The notes under the pieces: model-generated
The model's database searches: none
Seen by the model: the letters and a program-made list of their open reading frames with translations, nothing else
What the model was told of the DNA's origin: nothing
Assembly: GCF_009720655.1 (NCBI RefSeq)
Contig: NZ_WNKS01000017.1
Location: 1 to 64,000 of the forward strand
From: Rhodoblastus acidophilus
Lineage (GTDB): Bacteria; Pseudomonadota; Alphaproteobacteria; Rhizobiales; Beijerinckiaceae
Direction of reading: 5' to 3'
DNA length: 64,000 nucleotides
Made by a program: the position numbers and the translations under genes
Part shown: piece by piece, positions 1-8,132 of the stretch
How positions within the stretch are numbered: the first letter of the stretch is position 1
Layout of the letters: each line of letters opens with the position of its first letter

Positions 1-77
1 CTCCGCCAGTGAGACGAATCGGCAGGATAGCAAAGCTCACGCGACGACCAATCTGAGAAAAACGTGACTCAGTAGAA

Positions 78-261
78 CTAGCAGGCTGCTGAAAAAGTCC
101 CGTTCCGACGGCGATGGTTCGAGACGGCTGCTTCGCAGCCTCCTCACCATGAGGGAGTTTATTTATATATAACAACCGCGTAGCCCTCACCCTGAGGAGC
201 CCGCCTTGGCGGGCGTCTCGAAGGGCGGGGGCGGCCCACGGGTTTTTCAGCAGCCTGCTAG
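78..261. mobile_element. MITE-like element with 19-bp terminal inverted repeats
   Basis: About 184 bp bounded by perfect inverted repeats of ctagcaggctgctgaaaaa (78-96) and its complement (243-261). The interior has no convincing reading frame, so the element would be non-autonomous. Inverted ends of this kind (GGCTGCTGAAAAA) recur at the tips of several bacterial insertion sequences, from general knowledge. It lies 10 bp beyond the stop codon of the DUF2147 gene. A target-site duplication is not obvious: the ctag at each tip is part of the palindrome. The inner 176-242 belongs to a separate dispersed repeat family. Confidence 0.65.
176..242 (+). repeat. Dispersed palindromic repeat, family C, copy 1
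   Basis: The core gtagccctcaccctgagga, then a small palindrome (gcccgccttggcgggc), then gtctcgaagggcgggggcgg and a ccacgg tail. The same layout recurs at 23793-23860 and 28669-28800. This is a REP-like intergenic element of a kind common in Rhizobiales genomes. Here it sits inside the MITE-like element, so one repeat appears to have been captured by the other. Confidence 0.6.
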
Positions 262-270
262 AGCGAAGCG

Positions 271-786
271 TCAGGTCGCGGGTTTCTTGCTGGGGGCGGG
301 GGCGCGGGGCAGACTGTCGAGCGGCAGGGCGTTGTCGGGCAACCGCGTCCAGGTCTTGGTCTGGCCGAGGACGGAGATGCCGACATAGCCGCGCAATTCC
401 AGCTTCTTGCCGTCGTCAGCCAGATCCATGCGCGCGTCGTAGACGGTGCCGTCGCGGGGATCGAGCACTTTGCCGTCCTCATAGGCCAGACCGTCGCGCT
501 TCATGCCGGTGACGATCGGCAGGCCGAGGATCGGCAGCCCCTTCAACGGTCCCTCGCACTTGTCACAGGTCTTGACCTTGCCCTCTTCGCCGGGCTTGGG
601 GAAGGATTTGACCAGACGACCCTCGAAAACCCCATCCTTTTCCGTGAAATAGAACCAGGCGTTGGGCTTTTCGGAATCGTCGTAGGACTGCCAGAATCCC
701 TTGACCGTGCGCTCCTCGGCCGCAACCGGATTGTGCATGATCGAAAAAAGCGCCAGAACGGCGCAGGTCGCAGACAATTTTTTCAT
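271..786 (-). CDS. DUF2147 family exported protein
   Basis: A 171-residue protein with a clear Sec signal peptide (residues 1-23: MKK, a hydrophobic core, cleavage after PVAAE). The mature part resembles the DUF2147 family: a motif like VKGFWQSYDD at the start, a lysine- and cysteine-bearing middle (KTCDKCEG), and the GRDGTVYD-type element, here LDPRDGTVYDARM. Family members are small periplasmic proteins of unknown function, typically about 120-150 residues. The start at 786 is preferred over longer frames because AAGGAG lies 8 bases upstream and the signal peptide begins there. The C-terminus is a proline/lysine tail. Its role is unknown. Confidence 0.75.
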   Translation of the reverse strand: MKKLSATCAVLALFSIMHNPVAAEERTVKGFWQSYDDSEKPNAWFYFTEKDGVFEGRLVKSFPKPGEEGKVKTCDKCEGPLKGLPILGLPIVTGMKRDGLAYEDGKVLDPRDGTVYDARMDLADDGKKLELRGYVGISVLGQTKTWTRLPDNALPLDSLPRAPAPSKKPAT

Positions 787-909
787 GCGCAACGCTCCTT
801 CGCGGAGTCCGGCGCAACCCGGCGTCCGCGCTTCGCGGAAAAGTTCGCGATAGAACAAGGTCCACACGGCGGCGACCCGAGCCTCGGGCCGTCCATCGCA
901 CGTTGCGTT

Positions 910-1155
910 CTATAGACCCTGAGCCGGCGGTTGACCAGACAGAATCGGCCGATCCTGCCCGCGCGCGAGCACGATGCTGCAGTAGAGACGCCAGCCGGGC
1001 GCCGATCCGGCGCGGCGCGCCACGCGCAGTTCCAGTTGCGAGACTGGCCCCGGAATGCGCGCGCGATGCGCCTCGATGCGCCACCGGGCGGCGAGCCAGG
1101 CAACGCCCGCGAGAATACAAGCGACGCCGATCAGCCCCCACGACAATGCGCCCAT
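910..1155 (-). CDS. Small single-pass membrane protein, unknown function
   Basis: An 81-residue frame starting MGALSWGLIGVACILAGVAW: one N-terminal transmembrane helix (about residues 4-23) followed by an arginine-rich cytoplasmic tail. A strong Shine-Dalgarno (GGGGAGG) ends 6 bases before the ATG at 1155, the main reason to call it a gene. It lies 123 bp upstream of the DUF2147 gene on the same strand, so the two may be co-transcribed. I recognise no family. Confidence 0.5.
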   Translation of the reverse strand: MGALSWGLIGVACILAGVAWLAARWRIEAHRARIPGPVSQLELRVARRAGSAPGWRLYCSIVLARGQDRPILSGQPPAQGL

Positions 1156-1313
1156 CGCAGCCTCCCCAGAACGAAACAAAAACAAACAAGATTGTAAGGC
1201 ATTCTTACACAGCATGCTGAATTGTCAATGTCCGTTAACCAAAAGCGCTGCGGCATCCGCGCATTGATTCAAGCGAAGGCCTTGCGTATGGTTATCTTAC
1301 GCGGAGGCGCGGC

Positions 1314-1781
1314 ATGGCTTACAATCCCGAAGACGACGAGATGCGCCGGGCGGCGGCGCGCGATCTCGCCAAAATGCTGCTGAGCGAGGCGAAGCGGCTA
1401 ACCCTGCAGTTCGAGACCATCCAAACACTCGATCCCGCCACGTTTCAGGACGCCGTCGCCGAATTCGCCGCGCGCGTCGAAACGCTCCGCGGCGGGGCCG
1501 GCGCGGCCCGCGTCGAAGGCTTGGCCCGCCCGGAGCCCGAGCGCCCCTTCGACGCCGGCAATACCGAGAATTTCATCCTCGACATCATCGGGATTTTCCC
1601 CGAGGGCGCCTCGGTCGAGAACATTTATAATGGCGTGGTGGAATCCGGCGCCGCCATGAGCCGCGAAGCCTTGACCGTGCGCCTGCACCGGATGTTGCGC
1701 GCCGGGAAGATCATGCGGCCGTCGCAAGGCCATTACGCCCTGCCCCAAGCGCCCGTCACCCCGCTGCGGCGCGTTCCGTAA
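1314..1781 (+). CDS. Winged-helix-like protein, paralogue of 13869-14342
   Basis: A 155-residue protein with no signal or membrane segment. The N-terminal half (1-60) is helical and charged. The C-terminal part (about 82-145) reads as a winged-helix-like module: SVENIYNGVVESGAAMSREA followed by LTVRLHRMLRAGKIMRPSQG and HYAL. The other gene of this type in the window ends with the same pattern (LSVKLHRMIKAGRLISTGRG, CYGL), so the shared motif is L-[ST]-V-x-LHRM-x-x-AG-[KR]-[IL] plus a Gly-Tyr hairpin. That fits DNA binding, but no regulatory target is visible. The gene stands alone and converges on icd. A GGAGGCGCGGC run precedes the ATG. Confidence 0.6.
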   Translation: MAYNPEDDEMRRAAARDLAKMLLSEAKRLTLQFETIQTLDPATFQDAVAEFAARVETLRGGAGAARVEGLARPEPERPFDAGNTENFILDIIGIFPEGASVENIYNGVVESGAAMSREALTVRLHRMLRAGKIMRPSQGHYALPQAPVTPLRRVP

Positions 1782-1792
1782 GACGGGCTTAC

Positions 1793-1817
1793 AAAAAAAA
1801 CGGGCCGAACCGGCCCG
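1793..1817 (-). terminator. Rho-independent terminator of icd
   Basis: Read on the minus strand, a cgggcc/ggcccg stem (1801-1817) is followed by eight T residues (complement of 1793-1800), 26 bp beyond the icd stop codon. It may also serve the convergent gene ending at 1781. Confidence 0.8.
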
Positions 1818-1843
1818 CCTTTCCGTGGTCTGGACACAGCCCC

Positions 1844-3055
1844 TCAGGCCATGGCCTTCTGCAGATTCTCGGAGACCTTGTCGAGGAAGCCTGTGGTGGT
1901 CAGCCATTTCTGGTCGGGACCGACCAGCAGGGCCAGATCCTTGGTCATGAAGCCGCTCTCGACGGTGTCGACGCAGACTTTTTCCAGCGTGGCCGAGAAC
2001 TTGGCCAACTCTTCATTGTTGTCGAGCTTGGCGCGATGGGCGAGGCCGCGGGTCCAGGCGAAGATCGACGCCATGGAATTGGTCGAGGTCTCCTTGCCCT
2101 TCTGGTGCTCGCGATAGTGGCGGGTCACCGTGCCGTGCGCCGCTTCCGCCTCGACCGTCTGGCCGTCCGGGGTCATCAGCACCGAGGTCATCAGGCCGAG
2201 CGAACCAAAGCCTTGCGCCGCCGTGTCGGACTGCACGTCGCCGTCGTAGTTCTTGCAGGCCCAGACATAGCCGCCCGACCACTTAAGGCACGAGGCCACC
2301 ATGTCGTCGATCAGGCGATGCTCGTAAGTCAGGCCGAGCGCCTTGAACTTGTCCGCGAATTCGGCGTCGAAAATCTCCTGGAACAGATCCTTGAAGCGGC
2401 CGTCATAGGCCTTGAGAATGGTGTTCTTGGTGGAGAGATAGACCGGATATTTCCGCGCGATGCCGTAGTTGAAGGAGGCGCGGGCGAAATCGCGGATGGA
2501 TTCGTCCAGGTTGTACATGGACATGGCGACGCCGGCGCCCGGGAATTTGAACACTTCCTTCTCGATGACCGTGCCGTCGTCGCCCTCGAATTTGATGGTC
2601 AGGCGCCCTTTTCCCGGCACTCTAAAATCGGTGGCGCGATACTGGTCGCCAAAGGCGTGACGGCCGATGACAAAAGGCTGCGACCAGCCGGGCACGAGGC
2701 GCGGCACGTTCTTGCAGATGATCGGCTCGCGAAAGATCACGCCGCCGAGGATGTTGCGGATCGTGCCGTTCGGCGATTTCCACATGTCCTTGAGGTTGAA
2801 CTCTTTCACGCGGGCTTCGTCCGGCGTGATGGTCGCGCATTTCACGGCGACGCCGTATTTCTTCGTGGCTTCCGCCGAGTCGATGGTGACCTGGTCGTTG
2901 GTGGCGTCGCGATGCTCGACCGAGAGATCGTAATATTTCAGGTCGAGGTCAAGATAGGGATGGATCAGCTTGTCCTTGATGAGCTGCCAGATGATCCGGG
3001 TCATTTCGTCGCCGTCCATTTCGACGACCGGATTGGCGACCTTGATCTTGCTCAT
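1844..3055 (-). CDS. icd: NADP-dependent isocitrate dehydrogenase
   Basis: Catalyses oxidative decarboxylation of isocitrate to 2-oxoglutarate in the TCA cycle, supplying NADPH and the carbon skeleton for ammonium assimilation. The 403-residue protein is the homodimeric eukaryote-like type II enzyme usual in alphaproteobacteria, not the E. coli type. Visible signatures are [20 protein letters not shown] at the N-terminus, the substrate-binding stretch [12 protein letters not shown], the NKNT-type element [16 protein letters not shown], and [13 protein letters not shown] near the cofactor site. Start 3055 matches family N-termini and has AGGGAG 10 bases upstream; the frame stays open 17 codons further up. 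It is monocistronic, with its own terminator. Confidence 0.95.
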   Translation of the reverse strand: MSKIKVANPVVEMDGDEMTRIIWQLIKDKLIHPYLDLDLKYYDLSVEHRDATNDQVTIDSAEATKKYGVAVKCATITPDEARVKEFNLKDMWKSPNGTIRNILGGVIFREPIICKNVPRLVPGWSQPFVIGRHAFGDQYRATDFRVPGKGRLTIKFEGDDGTVIEKEVFKFPGAGVAMSMYNLDESIRDFARASFNYGIARKYPVYLSTKNTILKAYDGRFKDLFQEIFDAEFADKFKALGLTYEHRLIDDMVASCLKWSGGYVWACKNYDGDVQSDTAAQGFGSLGLMTSVLMTPDGQTVEAEAAHGTVTRHYREHQKGKETSTNSMASIFAWTRGLAHRAKLDNNEELAKFSATLEKVCVDTVESGFMTKDLALLVGPDQKWLTTTGFLDKVSENLQKAMA

Positions 3056-3431
3056 GCCCTGATCACTCCCTAGCTCTGCGGCGAATTGGCGCACCGGGCG
3101 CGCCAAGCCGCCGCCCTATAGCATCGGGTCTTGCCCTCGCCTAGTGCGGCTTTAGGGGAGCGCCGGGCGAAAGCCTGACATCTTTCCGATTTTGTCAGAG
3201 GCCATCCGTCTCATCGGCGAGGTCGGGAAGCAAGCTTGCAACGCGGCGCAAACCCCGCCTCCAAGACCGCGCCCTCCCCGGCCGGCCCTTCCCCGCACGC
3301 GTCGTTTCGTCTCAGGGTCGATCCATATACGCCGGGCGATTGCGCGGTATAATCACAAACAGGACATTTTAAGTCCACTTTCAGACGGTTAATTCCACGC
3401 GCTTTTCCACGCTTCATCAAGGTATGGTTTC
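3056..3431. other. Intergenic region between icd and the receiver gene
   Basis: About 375 bp between two divergent genes, expected to hold both promoters. No open frame has a ribosome-binding site and no repeat family member is present. The last 100 bp (3340-3430) are more AT-rich than the rest, as expected for the promoter of the rightward gene, but I cannot assign -35/-10 boxes with confidence. Confidence 0.5.
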
Positions 3432-3875
3432 ATGTCCGACGCGCGCCTCGCCCGCCATGTCCTGATTGTCGAGGATGACCGTGACGACGCGTTCTTGCTG
3501 AAGCGCGCGCTCGGCGTCGCGGCCAAGGAAAAGCGCATCGACCTCAGCGTCGTACACACCGAGGACGGCCTGGACGCGCTCGGCGACATCGCCTGCAAGG
3601 ATTTGATGAACCGCCTCCCCGACATCATCGTCGTCGATCTCAACATGCCCAAGGTCGACGGCGGGCGTTTTCTCTCCGCCCTGCGCTCCGATCTGGAGCT
3701 CACCCACGTGCCGGCGGTGGTGCTGACCACGGCGACGGAGAACTACGTGCTCGACAACGCCATGGCCGAGGGCGCGGACGCGGCCTTCTCCAAGCCGAAC
3801 TCGCAAGAGGAATTGCTGGCGATCGCGCGCGTGATCCTGTCCTACGGCTCGGGGGCTGCGACCACGCGTCCCTAG
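3432..3875 (+). CDS. Single-domain response regulator (Rcp1-like receiver)
   Basis: A 147-residue stand-alone receiver domain. The phosphorylation machinery is complete: acidic residues E14-D16, phospho-acceptor D69 in IIVVDLNMP, T100 and K121. The insert between helix 1 and the second strand (AAKEKRIDLSVVHTEDG) is the pattern of Rcp1-type regulators that usually serve phytochrome-like or hybrid kinases. It has no output domain, so it acts by phosphotransfer or protein contact. It lies 61 bp upstream of draT on the same strand and may be co-transcribed with draTG, but its cognate kinase is not adjacent. Confidence 0.85.
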   Translation: MSDARLARHVLIVEDDRDDAFLLKRALGVAAKEKRIDLSVVHTEDGLDALGDIACKDLMNRLPDIIVVDLNMPKVDGGRFLSALRSDLELTHVPAVVLTTATENYVLDNAMAEGADAAFSKPNSQEELLAIARVILSYGSGAATTRP

Positions 3876-3893
3876 AGAAAAGCTGGACAGACG

Positions 3894-3926
3894 CCGGCTG
3901 TCGCCGCTATTCAGCGAGACAGCCGG
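3894..3926 (+). promoter_or_regulatory. Hairpin directly upstream of draT
   Basis: Arms ccggctgtc and gacagccgg flank a loop of about 15 bases. The 3' arm runs into GGAG, the likely draT Shine-Dalgarno, so the structure could limit draT translation or weakly terminate the upstream gene. There is no U tract after it. The regulatory role is inference. Confidence 0.4.
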
Positions 3927-3936
3927 AGCCTGAGCC

Positions 3937-4719
3937 ATGACGCCGAGAGCGCATCCGACCAATTTCATTGAATTCACGGCGGACTTCTTGTCGAGCCCGG
4001 AATTCAACACGGGCGGCGCGCGCATCGAAATCACCAACGTCCGCACCTTCAACCGCGACCTGTTCGCCATGCTCGACGACTCGCCGACGCTCGCGGACGC
4101 GGAAAACGCCTTCAAGCTCTACATGAACGCGGCCTTCGCCATCGACGTCGAGCAAGCCCCCTCCAGCGCCCGCACGCCGTTCCGCTCGTGCTATCTGAAA
4201 TTGCTGCAAGGCTGGGGGTTCGACTCCAACGGTCCCGAGGGCGCGGTGATGAAAGGCTGGGTGGAGAGCCGCTTCGGCCTGCGCCCGAGCTACCACAAGC
4301 ACCCGCTTCCCCCCGGCGACGCGGCCGCCTGGGGGCCTTATCTCAAGGAGAAGATGGACAGCCGTTTTCACTCGAACTCGATCTATTCGCAGCTCGACCT
4401 GTTGTACGAATTCACCCAATACCTCCTGCGCCGCTTCGTCCACGGCGAGCGCACGCATGTCACGCTCTATCGCGGCCTCAACCTGTCCGAGGCCAGCCAC
4501 CTGACCCGGCGCACGTGCTGCCTGATCTGGCTCAACAATTGCGTCTCGACCTCGACCGACCCCGATGTCGCCGGCTGTTTCGGCGACATCATCGTCAAGA
4601 TTCGAGCGCCCGTGTCCAAAATCCTGTTCGTCAACAACCTGCTTTCGATCAGCCCGCTGCGCGGCGAGGGCGAGGTTCTGCTCATCGGCGGCGATTTCTG
4701 GGTGACCCCGCAATCATGA
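3937..4719 (+). CDS. draT: NAD+-dinitrogen-reductase ADP-D-ribosyltransferase
   Basis: DraT switches off nitrogenase by transferring ADP-ribose from NAD+ to an arginine of the NifH dimer when ammonium or darkness/energy loss is sensed. The 260-residue protein has family-typical length and features: the N-terminal NFIEFTADFLSSPEFN, the central HSNSIYSQLDLLYEFTQYLL, VTLYRGLN (likely NAD-binding arginine strand), and NCVSTSTDPDVAGCFGD. The draG start codon overlaps its stop (ATGA), so the two are translationally coupled. No nif structural gene is in the window, so the target lies elsewhere in the genome. No TGGCAC-N5-TTGC sigma-54 promoter was found immediately upstream. Confidence 0.93.
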   Translation: MTPRAHPTNFIEFTADFLSSPEFNTGGARIEITNVRTFNRDLFAMLDDSPTLADAENAFKLYMNAAFAIDVEQAPSSARTPFRSCYLKLLQGWGFDSNGPEGAVMKGWVESRFGLRPSYHKHPLPPGDAAAWGPYLKEKMDSRFHSNSIYSQLDLLYEFTQYLLRRFVHGERTHVTLYRGLNLSEASHLTRRTCCLIWLNNCVSTSTDPDVAGCFGDIIVKIRAPVSKILFVNNLLSISPLRGEGEVLLIGGDFWVTPQS

Positions 4720-5621
4720 CCCAATCCCGCGCCCTCGCTGTCACATCGCTTGATCTCGAAAGCCGCGCCAGCGCCGCTTTTCTCGGCTTAGCCATCGGCG
4801 ACGCCTTCGGCGCCACCGTCGAATTCATGACCGAGCGCGAAATCGCCGCGCAATATGGCGTGCACTGGAACATTGTCGGCGGCGGCTGGCTGCGCCTCAA
4901 GGCCGGCGACATCACCGACGACACGCAAATGTCGCTGGTGCTGGCGCGTTCGCTGGTGAAGCGGGGCGGGTTCGACGCCCAGGATGTCGCGGACGGTTTC
5001 GCCAACTGGCTCAAGTCCGGCCCGCTCGACGTCGGCAACACCTGTCGGCGCGGCATCCGCCGCTACATGACCCACGGGACCGTGGAGGGGCCCTATTCCG
5101 AGGGCGACGGCGGCAATGGCGCGGTGATGCGGGTGCTCCCCGTTGCGCTGGCGAGTTTTGGGCGCCCCGAGATCGGCGAAACCTGGGCATTGGCGCAGGG
5201 CCGCATCACCCATCACCAGGAAAAGTCGGACGCGGCCTGCGTCTGGTTCGTACGGCTGATCCAGCAGGCGCTTTTGACCCCCGACAAGACGGTCTTGCGA
5301 TCTCTGGCGGACCGCTGGATCGAGGAACACCCGTACTTTCGCTACGCCGCCTACACCGGCCCGTCCTCCGCCTATGTCGTCGACACCATTCGCACCGTGC
5401 TGTGCGGATTTTTCGAGACCAACACGTTTGAGGACTGCCTCATTCGCGTGGTGAACCGGGGCGGCGACGCCGACACGACGGGCGCGATGGTCGGCGCCCT
5501 CGCGGGAGCTTTGTATGGCCTCGACGCGATCCCAAAACGCTGGGTGAAGGCGCTGCAAAAGGAAGTGCGCGAAGAAATCGCGACGATCACGCCAAAACTG
5601 CTCCGATTGGGGGTCGCCTAG
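4716..5621 (+). CDS. draG: ADP-ribosyl-[dinitrogen reductase] hydrolase
   Basis: DraG removes ADP-ribose from NifH and so reactivates nitrogenase; its activity is controlled by PII proteins and AmtB-dependent membrane sequestration in organisms studied. The 301-residue protein shows the ADP-ribosylglycohydrolase fold signatures: FLGLAIGDAFGATVEFMT near the N-terminus, TDDTQMSL (67-74) and the late DADTTGAMVGALAG, which together supply the dimanganese ligands, plus GDGGNGAVMRVLP. The start at 4716 is fixed by the 4-bp overlap with draT. The longer frame that runs through upstream DNA is opposite in composition to a real N-terminus and is ignored. Confidence 0.94.
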   Translation: MTQSRALAVTSLDLESRASAAFLGLAIGDAFGATVEFMTEREIAAQYGVHWNIVGGGWLRLKAGDITDDTQMSLVLARSLVKRGGFDAQDVADGFANWLKSGPLDVGNTCRRGIRRYMTHGTVEGPYSEGDGGNGAVMRVLPVALASFGRPEIGETWALAQGRITHHQEKSDAACVWFVRLIQQALLTPDKTVLRSLADRWIEEHPYFRYAAYTGPSSAYVVDTIRTVLCGFFETNTFEDCLIRVVNRGGDADTTGAMVGALAGALYGLDAIPKRWVKALQKEVREEIATITPKLLRLGVA

Positions 5622-5719
5622 CAGCGAAGCGACGGCCCTGCCTTTTCTCCCCGCATCAGCGGCGCGGACATCCAAAACGCGTTCGGCTGTGCTTTCCGGA
5701 ACCATTCAACCCACGAGCG

Positions 5720-5850
5720 TCATTCCAGGGCTTGTCCCGGGCATGACGCCGGCCCGCCAGACCGAAGGGGGCATCCAAAACCGCCCCGGTCGTCATTGCG
5801 AGCGAAGCGAAGCAATCCATGGCTCTCGCGAGTGACGCATGCCCCTCGCG
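5720..5850 (+). repeat. Dispersed intergenic repeat, family E
   Basis: Contains cattgcgagcgaagcgaagc followed by aatccatggc, preceded by gtcattccagggcttgtccc. Both strings are familiar from intergenic repeats in Rhodopseudomonas/Bradyrhizobium-type genomes. Only one copy is present in this window, so the assignment rests on recognition, not on internal repetition. Confidence 0.5.
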
Positions 5851-5939
5851 AGCGAAGAATGGCGGACCAAAACCGCGTTTTCGTAAAAAGTGAAAACGGA
5901 CAAGCGGGGCTTGACAAAGGAGAATTTTTGTTCGCGTTA

Positions 5940-5955
5940 TGTTCCACGTGAAACA
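5940..5955. other. parS-type ParB binding site
   Basis: TGTTCCACGTGAAACA is a perfect match to the classical 16-bp parS palindrome bound by chromosomal ParB proteins. It is extended by one further base pair on each side (A...T). It is the only CACGTG in the window that sits in such a palindrome. Chromosomal parS sites cluster near the replication origin in most alphaproteobacteria, so this may mark an origin-proximal location, or be a decoy carried by the AT-rich segment. Confidence 0.75.
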
Positions 5956-6436
5956 TTTTCATCACAAGTCATTGAAACTGAACACATTTCCGCCAACCTC
6001 ACGCAATCCCGCCCTCGCGCTCCCACGTCCACAACCGCGAGGCTGCAATGCCAAAAACCAACGTATTTTGCTCAAAATTTCGCACAAAAACACAAAAAAT
6101 CACGCGATTACGATCACTTTTCGCGAATCGATTTCAACCAGAAATAGAAACTCGACAATACCCCCCGCTGCGCACCGTCACCCGAAATACCAAAAAAATG
6201 TCATGAGACGCGAACGACTCGCGCTGAGAAGCGCGACCCTTAGAGGCCGCTACACCCCAAGACCCAGGGTTTCGCTTGCTGCAATTCATTTCTGACTCGA
6301 CTTTCTCGCTGCGTTTACACACGCTATGCTACCCAAACCGAGTCCATCATCGGGTCGGGAGGCGTGTTCATAAAGCGCGACGGATAGCGTCTTGAAGCGT
6401 TATCGCGTGAGTTTATCTTTCTAATTGTTGTCTCCG

Positions 6437-7456
6437 ATGCCCAATAGCCCCGACATGCTAAGAAAATTCGCAATTTTAAACGCAAGCAACGCGCCAGCGG
6501 CCCGCTATTATCGGCTTCAGGTCAATCCGCCAACTAATACTCCCAAGAACGGTGAATTATCGACCGACAAAATGTTGCCAATCCAAGCATCAGCACCGCC
6601 GGACATATTTCAACACCATATCTCAACCAATGACACACGTGTTATTCTTGGCCGCATTAACTTTTGTATCTATTGCGGAGCGCCTACTAAAACTGCCAAG
6701 GGGGACGCCCCTCCAACCGACGAACACGTCATACCAGAAGGCCTCGGAGGGAATCTTATTTTGGAGCGGGCAAGTTGCCAATCGTGCGCTATTTTGATCA
6801 ACAGCTTCGAAGGAAAGTTACAAAAAACCCTATTCCACGCCCCGAGGCGAAAGCTGAACATTCGCGGAAAGAGGCGTCCAAAAGACACATTGTTTGAAGT
6901 GACAACGCGCATTAACGGCACAGACACAACGCTTAAACTTCCTCTAGAATCGCACCCTACAGCATTACTGCTTCCACAAATGCTACCTGCTCGTATAATG
7001 ACCACACGAGCACCTAATGTTCCCGGCTTTTCCGGGATAAGCTTGCATTCTCTTGTGCCAACCGACCCGCTGCAATACTCATCCTTAGATAATTTCGCTA
7101 CACCTGGGCTTGATCTTGTGAGGTTTTGTCAACTTCTAGCAAAAATCGCACATTCTTATGCCTCTGCGTTCATTCAGATAAAATCATTTAATCTGTCCAA
7201 GATACCAGAAGTAAATCACGAACCATCAAGATTGGTGCCATTAATACTGAGACGTTATGAAAGAACAGAATACGACATTTCCTGCTACGATTACGTGGGA
7301 GGATTAAGCGGAGATTTTTCTGCGTCTGGTTTTCTTCATGAGATAGGAATTGGAAATATTTCAATTTCAAGGATGGATTTCACGTGTGTTTTCGTTCGTT
7401 TGTTCGCTAATATGGGCGCACCAATCTATTGTGTCGTAGTTGACTACAAAATTTGA
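6437..7456 (+). CDS. HNH-endonuclease-like protein
   Basis: A protein of about 339 residues. Near residues 75-125 it has a treble-clef/HNH arrangement: CIYCG, then DEHVIPEGLGGN, then CQSC followed by FEGK. This matches HNH_5-type domains (C-x2-C ... H-x-IP-x-x-LGG-N ... C-x2-C). The remaining 200 residues are unlike any family I recognise and have no membrane segment. The gene is much more AT-rich than its neighbours and uses A/T-ending codons freely, which suggests acquisition. No Shine-Dalgarno is evident, so the start is uncertain: TTG 6425, ATG 6437 or ATG 6455 are possible. It could be a single-gene nuclease or defence function; that is inference. Confidence 0.6.
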   Translation: MPNSPDMLRKFAILNASNAPAARYYRLQVNPPTNTPKNGELSTDKMLPIQASAPPDIFQHHISTNDTRVILGRINFCIYCGAPTKTAKGDAPPTDEHVIPEGLGGNLILERASCQSCAILINSFEGKLQKTLFHAPRRKLNIRGKRRPKDTLFEVTTRINGTDTTLKLPLESHPTALLLPQMLPARIMTTRAPNVPGFSGISLHSLVPTDPLQYSSLDNFATPGLDLVRFCQLLAKIAHSYASAFIQIKSFNLSKIPEVNHEPSRLVPLILRRYERTEYDISCYDYVGGLSGDFSASGFLHEIGIGNISISRMDFTCVFVRLFANMGAPIYCVVVDYKI

Positions 7457-7648
7457 TTAAACTAGATTTTATATTTTTTTGGGGGGTCCACGCCTATTCT
7501 CGAACCCATCTATTGATCGATCCGCTCCGGCCTTGGCGGCACTTAATAGGGCGCAAGATCCCGTTACCCGCCATTCCGCCCACGCCCCCCCGCCTTGCCA
7601 TCCCCTCCCCCCGCGCCTAAAACCCGCGCGACAAAAAAGGAGGCCATC

Positions 7649-7798
7649 TTGGTTGGAGCAGGCGCGGACCGCACCCCCCTGTTCGAGGGTGAGCCGTCCA
7701 TCATCCTCGTCCGCCCCCAACTCACCGTGAACATCGGCATGGGCACCCGCGCCACGGCCAATTTCGACACCAAACCGTTGACGCGGCCGTATCTCTGA
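7649..7798 (+). pseudogene. Truncated duplicate of the trmJ 5' end
   Basis: From 7649 to about 7770 the DNA closely parallels the first 125 bp of intact trmJ (8533-8655): a TTG start, then LVGAGADRT, a phenylalanine-glycine stretch, PSIILVRPQL and VNIGM. It then loses similarity and stops after 49 codons. The leader also resembles that of trmJ (a taaaacccgc stretch and a purine-rich ribosome-binding site, AAGGAGG). The frame is undamaged but the methyltransferase fold cannot form. It and the intact gene bracket higBA as direct repeats. Confidence 0.8.
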
Positions 7799-7831
7799 GC
7801 GATACATTCAAGGACAAAATGCAGACGTACC

Positions 7832-8113
7832 ATGATCCGGTCGTTCAAGGACAAGGTCGCCGAGGCCGTCTTCTCCGGAAAATGCCCAAAGGGTTTTCCG
7901 GCCGATCTTTTCAAGGCCGCGCGACGCAAACTGGAAGCCGTCAATGCGGCGGCGGTCCTCGACGACTTGCGAGCGCCCCCTGGCAATCATCTTGAGGCCT
8001 TGTCCGGCGACCGCCACGGACAATATTCGATCAGGATCAACAGCCAGTGGCGCGTTTGCTTTTCCTGGACGAGCAGCGGCGCCGAGAATGTGGAAATCGT
8101 CGACTACCATTGA
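7832..8113 (+). CDS. higB: HigB-type toxin of a type II toxin-antitoxin system
   Basis: A 93-residue RelE/ParE-superfamily protein. It has the HigB pattern: MIRSFKDKVAEAVFSG at the start, a helical hairpin rich in Arg/Lys (FKAARRKLEAVNAA), then SIRINSQWRVCFSW and a final EIVDYH. Family members cleave mRNA on the ribosome. The conserved RINxQWRxCF strand and the C-terminal D-Y-H are present, so it looks intact. higA follows 19 bp downstream. As in other hig systems the toxin gene precedes the antitoxin gene. Confidence 0.9.
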   Translation: MIRSFKDKVAEAVFSGKCPKGFPADLFKAARRKLEAVNAAAVLDDLRAPPGNHLEALSGDRHGQYSIRINSQWRVCFSWTSSGAENVEIVDYH

Positions 8114-8132
8114 GAGCAACAGGGAGGGACAC

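Larger units (their letters stand above)
5622..6436. other. Gene-free region with a base-composition shift
   Basis: About 815 bp without a convincing gene. The left part (5622-5880) is GC-rich and holds a dispersed repeat. From about 5880 the DNA turns AT-rich and stays so through the HNH gene, marking the edge of a probable acquired segment. It contains a parS-type site at 5940-5955. Short frames crossing the parS site begin MFHVKH on both strands only because that palindrome encodes it. Confidence 0.6.
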
